A stretch of 64,000 nucleotides of DNA from Chaetomium olivaceum (GCA_039881045.1 JAYWVB010000020.1:62001-126000); one strand, 5' to 3'. Numbered from the stretch's first letter, positions 11,890 to 23,294 are shown. Notes: generated by a model not told the origin, from the sequence alone. Program-made: numbers and translations.

Positions 11890-12438
11890 ACACATCGTTA
11901 TACCTAGTTTGAGTGCCAGCTGTCGTTAGCCGTTATAACGGTCGAGCCTAAAGAGGATTTGGTAGGGAAAGGGGAAGGCCAAGTCCTGGGGTAGGAGGGA
12001 ATAGTTCGGACGAAGTCGTATTTGGGCGTAGCTTGACTTGGCGCGTGTCGGTATATACCGGGGGATAGAGAGATGGCAAGGGGGAATCTATCACTCCGTA
12101 TATGCTCAGAAATGTACAGATATACTGCTCAACTGCTACCATATCGCCCCCGCCCGCCTGTTGCTGAGGTGGCTTTCTAGAAACGGAACGACATAGAACC
12201 TTGGCTATATAGGAAATATTATTATTATTTCCTACACCGATATGCCCTTAGGCGCGCCGGTCCCTCTACTGCTATTATACAAAGGAAACCGTGCCGTATA
12301 GGCCGGATGAAAACCTCTGCCTACCACTCACAGCCTACAGCTTCTGAATCCACCATACTACAAAAGAAAGGAGGCCCTTTGCCGGCCTCCGGGCCCTCTA
12401 GCCCTCTCCATTCACCGTTTCTAGTTCTAACCGCCTGG
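11890..12438. other. Junction between Crypton-like element and LINE 3' end
   Basis: No gene. The 3' untranslated region and end of the minus-strand LINE should lie here; no poly-A tail or target duplication could be identified. Confidence 0.4.
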
Positions 12439-14303
12439 CTAGACTATACTCCGGTAGCCGGCCAGAGAGTCCATCAGCCAGCTAAGGATCCTCCTAACAA
12501 GCCTAACACTTCGGGCCCCTACCCCCCGTAAAACGGTCTGTAGGTCCCGCTGTGACCGAACCTCCCGATGGTCCCACGGCCTCTGCAACGGTGGGTCGGG
12601 GCACCAAACCACTAGGTGCTCCACTGTTTCCCTCCCCTCCCCGCATGCGCAATAGGGAGTATAGACCTCTGGAACCTTAACCCTGAAAAGGTAGTCCCGA
12701 AGGCCTATATCCCCTATGCGTGCCTGGGAAAGTAGGGAACTCTGGGCCTTTGTTAGGCCCTCGTGCTTCTCTAGGGCCCTGTTGGTAAAAAGGAGAGCTG
12801 GGGGGTCCTTATCGGCTATCCTGTCGGCTGGGCCCTGTTGGCCCTGCCGGTTCCGTTCCCACCGGGCCTGCCAGGCTAGTTCCACTACCTCTTTTGTGTT
12901 TGACCCTCTTTTGCTATTACCCCCAATCTTCCACCTCTGGGTGGCCCACTGGGCTACTGTTGTGGCGGCTGCTTCAGTGGTTGTAGGGCTTTGTGGGCCC
13001 TGTCGAGGCCTCGGGCCTCGAGCTCTTCCCCTCTTCTTGAACCTCTTATAGACTTTGTTGCATGCTTCGGTTATTAGGTGGCCTGTAGAAGTTCGTTCCG
13101 CCCCTGGCCCAGCCCCTGACTGCAGGACCTGTTTTTGTAGCCGGCTCTCGAAGTCGGCTAGTCGTTTGTTGAGGTATAGGTCTAGTGGTGGCACCCAAGC
13201 CTCTGTTTCCAGACATCGGATAGGGGTTGATTGGTAGGCCCCTACTACTATTCGAAGGCTCCTGTTCTGGGCCTTTGATAGGGCTTGTGCAGGCCCCCTC
13301 GGCTCTGTAGCCCCTGGCTTTGTCGGTTGGTGGAAGCTGGAGGCCCCGTAGGCTATGGCACTGCGTATGCACTTTACGTAGACCTCTCGGGCCCTGGATA
13401 GGCTCGGGCCCCACGTTTTCGCTGCCACTCTGGATAGAGCAAAATCCTGGGTCCTAAGTTTCCGTTCCACAGCCCGCTGGTGGGCCTTCCAGGATAGTTT
13501 TCGGTCTAGCCAGACCCCTAGAAACCGAGCCGATTCCACTGGCTTAACCACGCTGCAGCTACTAGAGCTACTGTGGCCACCGCTGTTGTTACCGCTACCC
13601 CCTGGGTGGGCGAGGGTCACTGGGTTCTTCCACTGTTTGCGACCTTTATTGAAGTGAATAAGTTCGCACTTTTGAGGTGCAAACGCCATCCCCGAGTGCT
13701 CGCCCACTGTAGGCAAGTCTTCCAGGCCTTTTCTAGTTGCTGGGTAGTGGCCTCAGGGGTTTTTCCAAAGGCTAGTAGGTTTGTGTCATCCGCGAAGCCT
13801 ACTATACTAACTAGTGGGTGGGCTGTTTTCAGGGCCTCGTATAGGGAGGCGATGTAGAGGATAAATAGGATCGGGGACAGTGGTGAGCCCTGGGGGACTC
13901 CCGCGCCCACTGGGATGTCCTCTGTTTTCTGGCCGTCGAAGTGGAGGATTGCAACCCTATTACTTAGCCACGCCTTAACCCATAGGACCACCCATCGTGG
14001 GTAGCCCTGTAAGCGAAGAGTGGCTAGTAGCCGGGTATGGTTGACGGTGTCGAATGCCCCTGAAATATCTAGCTGTAGTAGGGAGGCGGATGCCTTCTGC
14101 CGCCAGGCCTCCTGAACCTGGGCCACTACTAGCCGGATTGCCACCTCCGTAGACCTGTGCTCCCTATTACCCATCTGTTCGGCTGGCAGTAGGCCGTAGG
14201 CCTCTGCGGCACTAGTAATCCTCTTTGCTACTAGTGCTTCTATAACCTTCCCTATTGTAGGGAGGAGAGCTATAGGCCTGTAACCCCTGGGGTTTATATA
14301 GGA
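12439..14303 (-). mobile_element. 5'-truncated Tad1-type LINE fragment (reverse transcriptase ORF2 remnant)
   Basis: The minus strand encodes the C-terminal part of a non-LTR reverse transcriptase. Homology starts abruptly near 14303 with INPRGYRPIALLPTIGKV, inside the RT domain. It includes LLQLDISGAFDTVNHTRLL, the GVPQGSPLSPILFILYI block and the catalytic FADDTN, and ends with a CCHC-like tail (TPYCACGEGRETVEHLVVWC). Two frames meet near 13700 (QWAS.. and ..EHSGMAFAPQKCEL), so a one-base frameshift separates RT from thumb. The 5' truncation is the usual outcome of incomplete target-primed reverse transcription. The element is dead. Confidence 0.88.
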
Positions 14304-14751
14304 AATAATTGATCCGTTTACCTAGGGTTAAAAGGCCACGAAGAATGGTAGAGGAGAGGACGCTATACTAACTATCTTCGCGATAGAAGCTGACGTTAGA
14401 TACCAATAGACTACGTTACTCGAGCATCGGTACCTTTGAAAACTATCTTGGGCAAAGCGGCAGATTATCAGCCTTATATATATAAAGCAGTAAATGTCGA
14501 CCTGGTCGAAGTCCAGCGGTATCCAGACGCTCGAGGAATAGGTGACCTAATTATACTAGTTACCGAGTACTGTCTATACCCCGGATACGGTGATCGCGGC
14601 TGCGGCGTCTTGAGGCTGGGAGCCCTCGTCGCTAAGAGCTATAGCAAGGACAGTGACCATGTAACGTCGGACGGCTCGGCGGCATAAGTCCGTTTTTCGG
14701 CTAGCCTAAAACGACGGCTCGGCGGCTCAGATCTCTTGTAGGTCGGCAAAG
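14304..14751. other. Non-coding stretch with short GC-rich repeats
   Basis: No supported gene. ACGGCTCGGCGGC-like words recur around 14665-14760 and share sequence with the adjacent hairpin. Confidence 0.4.
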
Positions 14752-14849
14752 AACGGCGGCTCGGTATGAAACATCTCTTTTTGGGCGGCACTGTGAAATT
14801 CCCAAGCCTGTGCCGACCAGAAAGAGATGTTTCACACCGAGCCGCCGTT
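14752..14849. repeat. Long inverted repeat (40-bp arms, 18-nt loop)
   Basis: Left arm 14752-14791 starts AACGGCGGCTCGGTATGAAA; right arm 14810-14849 is its reverse complement with 3 mismatches in 40. The arms hold an internal GAAACATCTCTTT block. It may be a small MITE-like insertion, or a terminus pair left by an excision. Confidence 0.9.
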
Positions 14850-15952
14850 GCTTGGGGTTGCGGATCCTGTTCAGATCGGGTTTCGTCGCCGACCCAACGA
14901 TCAAGGCTCCAATACGTTGGGTATAAGCCACAAGTCCCCACTCGTGGTCGCCGACCCGTTCGTCATTGTCCAGGCACGGATAACGCCGTGCGGATGTACA
15001 CCTCTCCCAGGACATGAAAGCTCAGGGGAAAACGGGACCGTTTGTGGTGAGTGTGATTTTGTCTGCCAATCGTTAATAGGAACCATCAGCCGCGCTAGGA
15101 TCCCATATTCTAGAGAGTCGTACACGGCGGGTCAAGGGGCTCTGACACGCATTCCAGTTGTGGGAAACTCATCTGTAGGGCATCGATGTCGCATAACAAA
15201 TCCCGGCTATTATTCCAGAAGTCAAAGCCGCACCATCAGATTGCTACTTAAACAATGCTTCACCGTCACATCATACCTCCTTTTGCAGCCAGCGTCACGC
15301 CCTCAAGCTTCCTCTTACACCCTGCCGGCAAGCATGCCTACCGAGATGGCTCTCACCACACCAGTCTCCCCGGCCCGGGATGAAGGGCCGGATCTAGTGA
15401 TGCAGACAATAACATCGTCTCTTCCTGTGCCGGACATTTCTCCGGGGGCTCCGTTCTACTCTCTCTGCTGCAATGGGGTGTATCATACGGCCTCTGCTCG
15501 ATGACCTGGGCTCGTCAATCTCTTCTCCTTCCCCTTCCTTCCTCCGCCCTCTCCTCTCGTTTCTGTCATGTTTGTTCACCGAGAACGGATAGTGACGCAA
15601 TTAAGTCATAGTTGTAGCCGGATATGACTTTGGAATAATCAATTTGTTACGTATTTGTTACATATAAGACATGCTCATAGGGCCCTATGCTCGCTGCTTT
15701 GACAGATGATGACATCATAGTAACCTTATTGTACGTACATATCGATGTCAAGCGAGTGCATTCTGACTCGATTGACGGATGATTGCATCACAGTCGACAT
15801 CTTATGATCACATATTATAGTAAGGAATTTGGTATTTATTCACTAACGTGAGCGTGGATAAGTGAGCCGGAGACAGGCGAGACCAATTTCTCCAAGATTC
15901 ACAGATTGCCACCAAGAGAAACTCCTGAGCGACTACACTGCTGTCAGACAAT
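14850..15952. other. Intergenic region upstream of a small secreted-protein gene
   Basis: No supported gene. The part nearest the downstream gene is AT-richer than its surroundings and holds bZIP-like palindromes. Confidence 0.4.
15706..15718. promoter_or_regulatory. CRE/ATF-like palindrome upstream of the secreted-protein gene
   Basis: ATGATGACATCAT is symmetrical around its central A and contains TGACATCA, close to the TGACGTCA site of ATF/CREB-type bZIP proteins. A second related word, TGATTGCATCA, lies at about 15779-15789. Both are within 250 bp of the ATG at 15953. Regulation is inferred from the motif only. Confidence 0.25.
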
Positions 15953-16260
15953 ATGCACATTCGCACGATTTCTTTTATTATTGCTAGTCTTGCTGCTTGG
16001 AGAGGCGCATGCGACTGTGTGGTCAGTACTACCTAGTAGCTATTAACCTTTATAGCATCTGCTAACACGAGTTATTACTAATATAGCTATTTCCAGCACG
16101 TACCCCCTGTGACGCAACTCATCCCTTTAATTGTGGCTGTACGCCGACTATCCGGCAGCACTACTGCTGTGTAAGTGTTGATCTACAGTATGGTATAGAA
16201 GCAGTACCCAACGAACAATCCTTTTAGACCACTCAGGATGAGTGCTCCACCGTTGCGTGA
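15953..16260 (+). CDS. Small secreted cysteine-rich protein, about 61 residues, three exons
   Basis: Exon 1 (15953-16021) encodes a signal peptide, MHIRTISFIIASLAAWRGA, followed by CDC. Exon 2 (16087-16170) encodes PCDATHPFNCGCTPTIRQHY and a Cys-Cys pair. Exon 3 (16228-16260) encodes TTQDECSTVA and a TGA stop. Intron 2 (16171-16227, GTAAGT..TTTTAG) is canonical. Intron 1 ends at TAG 16086 after a CTAAC branch site; its donor is either GTCAGT at 16022 or GTACTA at 16026 with acceptor CAG 16096, changing only a few residues. The mature chain of roughly 40 residues has eight cysteines, with a C-x-C / C-x-C / CC spacing that is not the hydrophobin pattern. No family recognised. Its position among transposons and its composition resemble fungal effector or antimicrobial candidates, but function is unknown. 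Confidence 0.6.
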
Positions 16261-16532
16261 AGATGCGGTAGTTGTTGGTTGGGCTCTATTAGGTAGTTAG
16301 GTAAGGGTTCACATCCAGCTCGATATATCTGGTCCTACGTTACGAACTAACTATAACTCGCGGCCAGTTTGTGGAATCACGGAGAGCATTCCCACTCAGC
16401 CGATCGTTGGAATATAGGTCGCGTCTCAGCCACGATCGCCTGGTGTAGCTAGCGATTTATGGCGAGCACGAGCGAGCCAGCAGGAGGAAGCGGGTGTTTA
16501 GGATGCGCTTCACACACTCCTTGGATAGGTAG

Positions 16533-16738
16533 TCAGCTTAGCTTCCCAAATAAGCTATTCAACTGGTCATCAAGCTCGTTCTTGAGGGCGAACATCTCGT
16601 TGCGCAGCCGGGCCGCCTCGGTGGGGCCTGCGGACGGCGGTGCGTCTCGCTCGCCGCGCGCTCCTCGACCTCGAGCTGCGCCAGCTGCGCCTGCGTCTTG
16701 GCCCGGTACAGGCTGGCGGCTGCACGGTTGCGGCCCAG
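16533..16738 (-). pseudogene. Relic of an ATF/CREB-type bZIP transcription factor
   Basis: On the minus strand 16738 downward reads LGRNRAAASLYRAKTQAQLA, which carries the bZIP basic-region signature N-x2-A-A-x3-R. It continues QLEVEERAASETH, then a frame change around 16620 leads into EAARLRNEMFALKNELDDQL, a leucine-zipper-like continuation ending at a TGA at 16533-16535. No activation domain or start is present, so this is an isolated DNA-binding-domain fragment. It could be a captured gene piece or the remains of a decayed gene. Confidence 0.7.
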
Positions 16739-18433
16739 AGTTTTTCTCTATATCTGTGTCTGCATCTGTGCCTAGGCGTTTGGAACCGGGTTCTGGGCTC
16801 CCATGTCGTCGTCGTCGTCGTGGTCATCGCTATGCTGCTGCGACGACCGGGGTACCGGACGATGTTGTTTCGTATTTGCGGTCACTTCGTAGGAGAACTT
16901 TCCTGGATTATTGTACCGCCCGGGGACGCGCTGGTAATACCACATTCGGCGACAGACTAGCCCATGGCGGTCGCTCCAAACAAAAGGATGCTTAGGGCCA
17001 GGGTCGGCGTTGGTGTCTGGCTCTTGTCGGGGGTCGTCGAGTAGCGACTCAGCGCCGCTGATGGATCGGATCTCGGAATATAGACGTACACTGACCAGAT
17101 CGGGCTACTTGACAATAATAGTGGATTCTTCGTGAGCAGTCCCTCGTCGACAGCGGGTTACAGCGCTTGTATGGCTCCCTCAGACCAGAAGTCGTAGATT
17201 CCTGGTTGCTGGAGCTGCCCGTTTTGCTGCTGGGGTATAGCTGAAAAGAGACGCGTCGTTGCGACTGCCTACAGAGGCCCAAGAGAATAGTTCCTCGTAT
17301 TTGGCGCTTGCAGGTTCAGCCTATCAACGGGGACGAGCTTGTTTATATCGGCGGTAGATCCCCGACACTCACGGGCCATGGTATAACTATCGGGAATCTG
17401 CTGGGAACATTCCGCCGGGATAGGGCCCGATTGAGCTATAGCGTACTACTGACGTACAAAAACCATTGCAACGGAGAAGTCCCGGCTGGGGAAACACGCG
17501 ATCTCTGGCTGTCCCGTCGTAACAGGAGTATCTGCAAAGCCATCTGGCCGGATGTTCGCCGAGGGGTCGCAGTCGGTATCGGCTTGAGTCATCCTTGTGT
17601 TTTTGAACTGACGAAATCGCCCGTCTAACGTGAACGAAGGCATTTAAGGTAGATGAAGGCATAATGCACAGACACACTGCTCAACCGCTTCTGCGCGCAA
17701 ACCACCTCTGGATGATTGGAAGCTAACAGTGTAGGGCCGGATGTAGAGCATTAATAAGATGTGGTAATAGATTTTGCGCCGCCTTGTTAGGGACAAGTTT
17801 ACTGAAGCACAGTAAACAGCGCCGTGGATAGCTACCTCTACACGCTTATTGACTATCTTTTTATCCTTGACGCCCGTCCTGTCTTGGAGACCCCTTTCTG
17901 CATCGATGCGTCAAGCCAACTGCTACCCCTTGTGCCTCTTGTCTTTGTCGTAGGAAACCTTAGCTGTTGCTTTCGCAATCCAGTTGATGAAGAAGGCACC
18001 CGTTCTTGTGAGGTCGTCCGAGGAGATCGTCGGCATGCACCGCTAGCAGGATGCAGATATGCAGGAGCAGTTCCAGAAGGGTTTTGGCGAGCCGGAATTC
18101 GAGCGCTCCGTCGAAGCTGGACGAGAGCCCCGAGCCCGTTCCTGGTGTCGGAACGAGGCTACCATGATGGCTGCTCTCAACGGACCTTGGTGGTTGATTG
18201 GTGCCACGTACTACAACCCTTCCTTTTACCTACTTAGCAATCTTCCTCGGCCATCAACATCAACAATCAAGCACTTTTACCATCTGTTCTGCAAGACGTG
18301 CTCACGCTGTTTATTCCACTACGTTGACTCTGAATAGCTTCTTCCAGCGCATGTCTCAGCGGTCGTTACCCTGCAGGTTCCGATACCTGGAGGTCCACAA
18401 TGGCGTCTGAGCAGCGCGGTCCTTCGCATCGGT
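16739..18433. other. Gene-poor stretch between the bZIP relic and the hAT element
   Basis: Several open frames of 60-180 codons exist but none resembles a known protein or has convincing exon structure. This looks like decayed sequence. Confidence 0.4.
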
Positions 18434-18471
18434 GCCGGTGCCTTTTTCAGGCACCGGCGGGATCACTCTAG
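18434..18471. other. Hairpin followed by CTAG, resembling a Helitron 3' terminus
   Basis: GCCGGTGCCT (18434-18443), a 5-nt loop and AGGCACCGGC (18449-18458) form a perfect 10-bp stem. Nine bases later comes CTAG (18468-18471). Helitron 3' ends are a short hairpin about 10 nt before CTRR. The next base is G rather than the expected T, which weakens the case. Confidence 0.35.
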
Positions 18472-18707
18472 GTTGAGACTGCTCTCTGGACCGTGACGGA
18501 TGTTTCTTAGGAATCTCGCTGATCTGCACTGCGCCATGGGAAGCAGAGTCTAGGCGGTCAATTCGGGATCGGCTTCGACCGTCGTCTATAGGTCGCGATA
18601 TCGTACAGGCCGCATTTCGGTGACTGTCTTGCTTGTGCAGAAAAACCCTATACCATCCACTCCAGCGCCTCGTCCCTACACTTGGGGTGATTGCATAACA
18701 ACTGCTT

Positions 18708-21700
18708 CAGCGCTGGCAACAAATCAAATCCATCAAACAAATCCATCAAATCAAATCAAATAAACAAATCAAATCCAATTTTTTGAGGCACCAAACAAAT
18801 CAAACCCAAAACTGAATTTGATTTGATGGATTTGATGGATTTGATGGATGTGATCATGAAGGGGTAGGGTTATATGTGGTGAAAAGGCCATAATAAGGGA
18901 CTCAGGTGGCGCCCAAGCCAAGATGCATTAGCCTGGAACAGCCACTTTCGCAGCCACTTTTGCAGCCACCTTTACAGCCACTTTGGCAACCACTTTTGCA
19001 GCGCGTCGGAGGGCCATCTTTTTCCCGGGTTCCCGCCACCCGGGGTGGGTGGTCTTGCAACACTCACGATGGCTAATCTTGTTTCCAGCGGCGCCATTAC
19101 GGACAGCATCGACGGCGACGACATCTCGATTGCTCCCAAGAGTGACTTCCCGGTCAGAACGAACGCGTTCGCAAGAATCGGCACGCTTAAGAAGAGCTTC
19201 CTAGAGCAGATTCGCGACGCCCAAGCCGTGGGCTCCCTCCCTCTCAACCTCCCTCCAACCGAATACCCCTTGATTATAGGTCCCGAGAACCGTCAACACC
19301 ACCTCCGCGCGCACTTCTACGATAAATCACGTCCCTCGTGGATCCACAAGCACGGTACCCTTCTCCTCCGCGTCATTCCAGGGGATCCTGGTACCCAAGA
19401 TGGTCAGTTCTGGGCATGCAGCCAGTGCGGTATGCTCTACGATGCTGAAGCTACATCCTCCGCGGGGAAGCATCTCGTCAAGCGCCATCGTATCACCAAA
19501 GACGGCGAAGTGCCGTCGGCGGCTACTACGGGCAAGCGAGAAATCCCAATCGATGAGCTCATAGTAGCTCAAACCAAAAAGAGGGTCAAACTCCCACCCC
19601 ACACAAAACAGAAGGATGAGTTCAAAGACCTGTTGGTCAACTGGATGGCTGATTCGGATATCCCTTCTCGGTGGTCGAGAATAAACGCTTCCAGGCGTTA
19701 CTCTCATTCGTGAACCCCGTACAAGCCGATGAGCTTCTTCCGAAAAGCCACAACACTGCCCGGGCTTGGTTGAAAACCGTCTACACCCGCGAGTTCGATA
19801 CCTTGAAAAGCGACCTCCTCGCCACGCCCAACCCGATTCATATCTCCTTTGATGGGTGGTCATCCCCGGGCACCGCAGCCTTTTTCGCCGTCGTTGCGCA
19901 CTATTTTGATAACGCTGGCGTATTCAACACGAAGCTCATGGCCCTTCCACGCATCAAGGGCACACATAATGGCGAAAATCTTGCGAAGGGAATGATTGAG
20001 GTGATTGAGCGTTTTGGGCTCCAATCTAAGCTGGGATTCTTCCAAGCTGACAACGCAGATAACAACGACACGTGCATTACCGAACTTCTGAAGCACTTCA
20101 ACCCCCGCCTTTCTACCGCGCAAATCGACACCCTCAAGAGCGTTAAGCGCATTCGCTGTATCTGCCACATCTTGAACCTTGTTGCTAGGGCGTTTCTTGA
20201 CGGCGAGAACAAAGAGACGATTAAGAAGCTGGGTGAGGGTTCAGACGAGCGACTGTCTGCAGAGCAAGAGAAGGAGCTTCTCGTAGCGTGGCGAGAAACT
20301 GGGCCGCTAGGGAAGCTTCACTATCTCGTACACTTCGCTCGTCGTACGCCACAGCGAAAAGATACTTTCAACGACTTTACCCACGGTACGGTTCCCTCCT
20401 AAACTACTAGAAGCCGGGCTAACTTAGTTTTTTGCTTATAGGAAAGCTCCTCCCAGAGGAACAGGCCGAGTTCGGTGCTATCCTCGTCGACCCCGCAATC
20501 CAAAATCTACATCTCAAAGCGGATAACGACACTCGTTGGCACTCAGTCTACCACATGATTGAGCGCGCCCTCCTTCTTCGCGAGCCTCTCACGCAGTTCA
20601 GCGCTCGCTACAATCGATTAGGGGACCTCACTGACGAGGCTCTACTTTCCTCAGAAGATTGGGCAGTGTTAACGGAGATCAAAGCTGTTTTGGCGCCCTT
20701 CAAGTTCATCACCAAGAAGTTCGGGGTAGGAAACCCAATCTCAGCGACGTTGTCACCCACATCTTCAGCCTTCATCGGGATCTCAAGCATCTACATCGTG
20801 AATACTCAATCGAGTTTGAACGTTCTGGGGGTTTGATAGCTCTATATTTCCGCCCAACGATGAGCGCCCCGCTGGCCGTTCCCTGCATTCCTGGTGCCCG
20901 CGGCAACAATACCCGCAGCGGGTTCGCCGCGTGCCCACCCGATTCGCCGACTACGAAGTTGACCTCCCCGGTATTGGGCATCGTCGCCCAGTTGCCGCTA
21001 AGCAGCAAGATCCCCGCATCGAGCTCGGAACTCCTCTTCACGATGAACTCGATGTCCCCTCCTTCTCGAGCCTTCAATCGAGCATCAAGTACGCCATCGA
21101 CAAGCTCGAGAAGTATATGGAGATACTAGATGAGACACCTGCTTATTGGGCAGCTCTCATTCTTCACCCGGGACGTAGGATGAAGTGGGTGCGGATGTTC
21201 TACCGCAACGAAGATTCACACCGAATTCAACAAATCCAACGACGGTTTTATAACTTACTTCGACGAGCATTACGCGGCAGCCGAACCCCCGCTTACCCAA
21301 TCACAGACCCCCGAACAACCTGGCGAGGTTGATGGCTTTGGACATGACTTCTACGATAACCCCAGTATAAACGACGTTGTTGACGAAGTTGGGGAGTATC
21401 TACGGGGCTCTGTACTCCCCGTTGATGATCCAGTTCGGTGGTGGAAAGAAAAAGCATCAGATCTCCCCCGGCTTTCAAAAATGGCGCTTGAGATATTGTC
21501 AATCCCCCCCTGCGCCACCGAATGTGAGCGCACCTTCAGCCTCACCAAGCTCACGATAGGCTCGCAGCGACACTCTACCGGCGACGATACCCTTCGGAGC
21601 TTCAATGTATGCGAAATTGGCTGCGGGCAGCGGGAAGATGATGTACACGGGGCATGGCTGTCTTGGAGGACCCCTTCTCTATGTGGTCGACCCGGAATAA

Positions 21701-21839
21701 CCTTATCCGGGCAGGGGTAGTCAAATCCATCAAATCAAACAAATCCAGTATTGCCATCAAATCAAATCCGGGTCCAAAATGGTCAAACAAATCAAGTCAG
21801 GTGCCGGATTTGATTTGATTTGATTTGATGCCAGCGCTG
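18708..21839 (+). mobile_element. hAT transposon copy A, frameshifted
   Basis: Terminal inverted repeats start CAGCGCTGGCA at both ends (23 bp with one mismatch), followed by subterminal CAAATCAAATC repeats. The element is 3132 bp and near-identical to the inverted copy at 23295-26433 (3139 bp). Flanking octamers AACTGCTT and TGGCATAG do not match, so no target duplication is visible. The transposase frame is broken by several one- or two-base indels. Confidence 0.92.
19069..21630 (+). pseudogene. hAT transposase of copy A, disrupted by small indels
   Basis: This gene is colinear with the intact transposase of copy B, including the 56-bp intron (20386-20441). Relative to copy B I count losses near 19663, 20723, 20825, 20880, 20905 (2 nt), 21589 and 21655 and one gained T near 21247. 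Their sum is minus 7, exactly the length difference between the elements. The losses start mid-protein, so the BED finger region is intact but the catalytic core and dimerisation region are out of frame. Confidence 0.88.
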
Positions 21840-22723
21840 TGGCATAGACCATTCGATAGAGCTCAGGATCGTCTACGATCCTGTGGCCAGTACTGCTACG
21901 ACAAAAACCGGGTTTACATTCTTGTAGATAACGGACCACCCGATTCGCATGATGTGTCCACGTTTATATATAAATGGGACGGAAAACGGCTGTCAGTATC
22001 TACCACGCCTATCTCTGCCATGCCTTGCTAATATTCGAGTCCAGCATCGAGATGCCACTCAATCCCATTTTCCAGCTTCCTTACAATACCCGTTCCATGC
22101 TACCGGTACCTTATCAGGGTATACCGACGAAGAGTCAAAAACACATTCGGCGAGGAGAGATACCAGGCAATGCTCATTGCGAGAATCAGACAAAGACTGA
22201 AGTGGGGACAAGACCTGCCATTGCAGGAGAACGCTTTCCTCCTCGACCATCCTGAGCTTGTCTCACAGCTCTGAAGCAACTTGAAATTGGGCAAGGACGA
22301 TGTTTGTCATCTGCAGAATGTTTCTCTTTTGGGCCTAGAAGTGCTCTCCCTGTCTCAATGTCGGATGGAGCACGTAGAAATCGATGCATTGTTCCAGCAA
22401 ACTGACGTGATGAAGTTCACGCGGTGATGAGAATCCAGCCGGTGATTTGTCTCCGACGGCCCCCCCTAAGAGAGTGAGGGGTCGGGTGCTGCGAAACCGT
22501 GATGTACTCTAAGAGTGTGATGCCCTTGCAAACGACTTCCACCATTTACATGAAATGAAAGCTGCTAATCAGTACGGGGAACCAAGGCGACATGCACGGC
22601 GATGGGCGCGACCACCACTATAATCCTAACTCTATCCAATTTGCAGATACGATAATACGAAAGCAATAGCAACAGAAAAGAAAGAAAATGGAATCAGAGA
22701 CGGTTACCTAGCCGAGTTAAATC
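21840..22723. other. Spacer between hAT copy A and the Myb-chromodomain gene
   Basis: No supported gene. It includes the likely 3' flank of the minus-strand Myb-chromodomain gene. Confidence 0.4.
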
Positions 22724-23230
22724 TCAAACAGCATCTGCACTAACCTGGCCATGAAGGCGCTCATACCTGTCCAGTGCCTCCGTCTCGGCCACATTCTCGT
22801 AAGGCTCCCATGTCTCCTCCCCGCCTTCCCACTTCACAAGCAGTTCCACGCTGCCGTCGTCCAGCCTCCTGTCGCTACAAATCTCCTTTACCTCCCACTC
22901 TTCCTCCTTGTCGTCATCGTCAATCACTGGTGAGGGCGCCAGAGAGTGGTCACGCAATTGCCGAGCCCCATTTTGAATAGGGTTAACGGCCTTGAGCTTG
23001 GTGTGATACCTCACCTCAATGGCCCCGGCGGTACGCCCCGGGAAATGCTCGGCAATCGCGGACCAAGATAGTCCCTGCTCCCTCAGCTGATAGATTGTCG
23101 TATCGTCCTCTGGCGTGTATCTCGCCCTCCGTAAGGTTGAAGTTGACTTTGAGCCAACTGGTGGGCTCTCGGCCTTCGTGGGTGGTGTGCTCCTCTGTCT
23201 CGCCTGGCGGTGCTTCTGCGTGGAGGGCAT
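22724..23230 (-). CDS. Myb/SANT plus chromodomain protein, 168 residues
   Basis: A single open frame encodes a short chromatin-type protein. Residues about 36-80 (RYTPEDDTTIYQLREQGLSW, then SAIAEHFPGRTAGAIEVRYH) form a Myb/SANT DNA-binding fold with the central Trp at 56. An acidic linker DDDDKEEE follows. Residues about 111-162 are a chromodomain with the three aromatic cage positions visible as W112, W134 (LVKWEGG) and W141 (TWEPYENV), so binding to methylated lysine is plausible. The combination suggests a DNA- and histone-binding factor, but the target is unknown. The gene lies between two inverted hAT copies, and copy B is inserted about 60 bp upstream of the ATG, in the promoter or 5' leader. 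Confidence 0.75.
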   Translation of the reverse strand: MPSTQKHRQARQRSTPPTKAESPPVGSKSTSTLRRARYTPEDDTTIYQLREQGLSWSAIAEHFPGRTAGAIEVRYHTKLKAVNPIQNGARQLRDHSLAPSPVIDDDDKEEEWEVKEICSDRRLDDGSVELLVKWEGGEETWEPYENVAETEALDRYERLHGQVSADAV

Positions 23231-23286
23231 GGCGCTTCGGTTCCCCGTCCCATCGCGCCCTCTTCCATGCTTTGCACACGGGGCCC

Positions 23287-23294
23287 AGGTAAAC
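23287..23294. repeat. 8-bp target-site duplication, left (AGGTAAAC)
   Basis: AGGTAAAC directly precedes hAT copy B and is repeated exactly at 26434-26441 after it. Eight base pairs is the family-typical duplication length for hAT elements. Confidence 0.95.

Noticed and set aside
16459..16995. 178-codon plus-strand frame over the bZIP relic
   Set aside because: It is the antisense of the bZIP fragment, whose minus-strand reading contains the basic-region signature.
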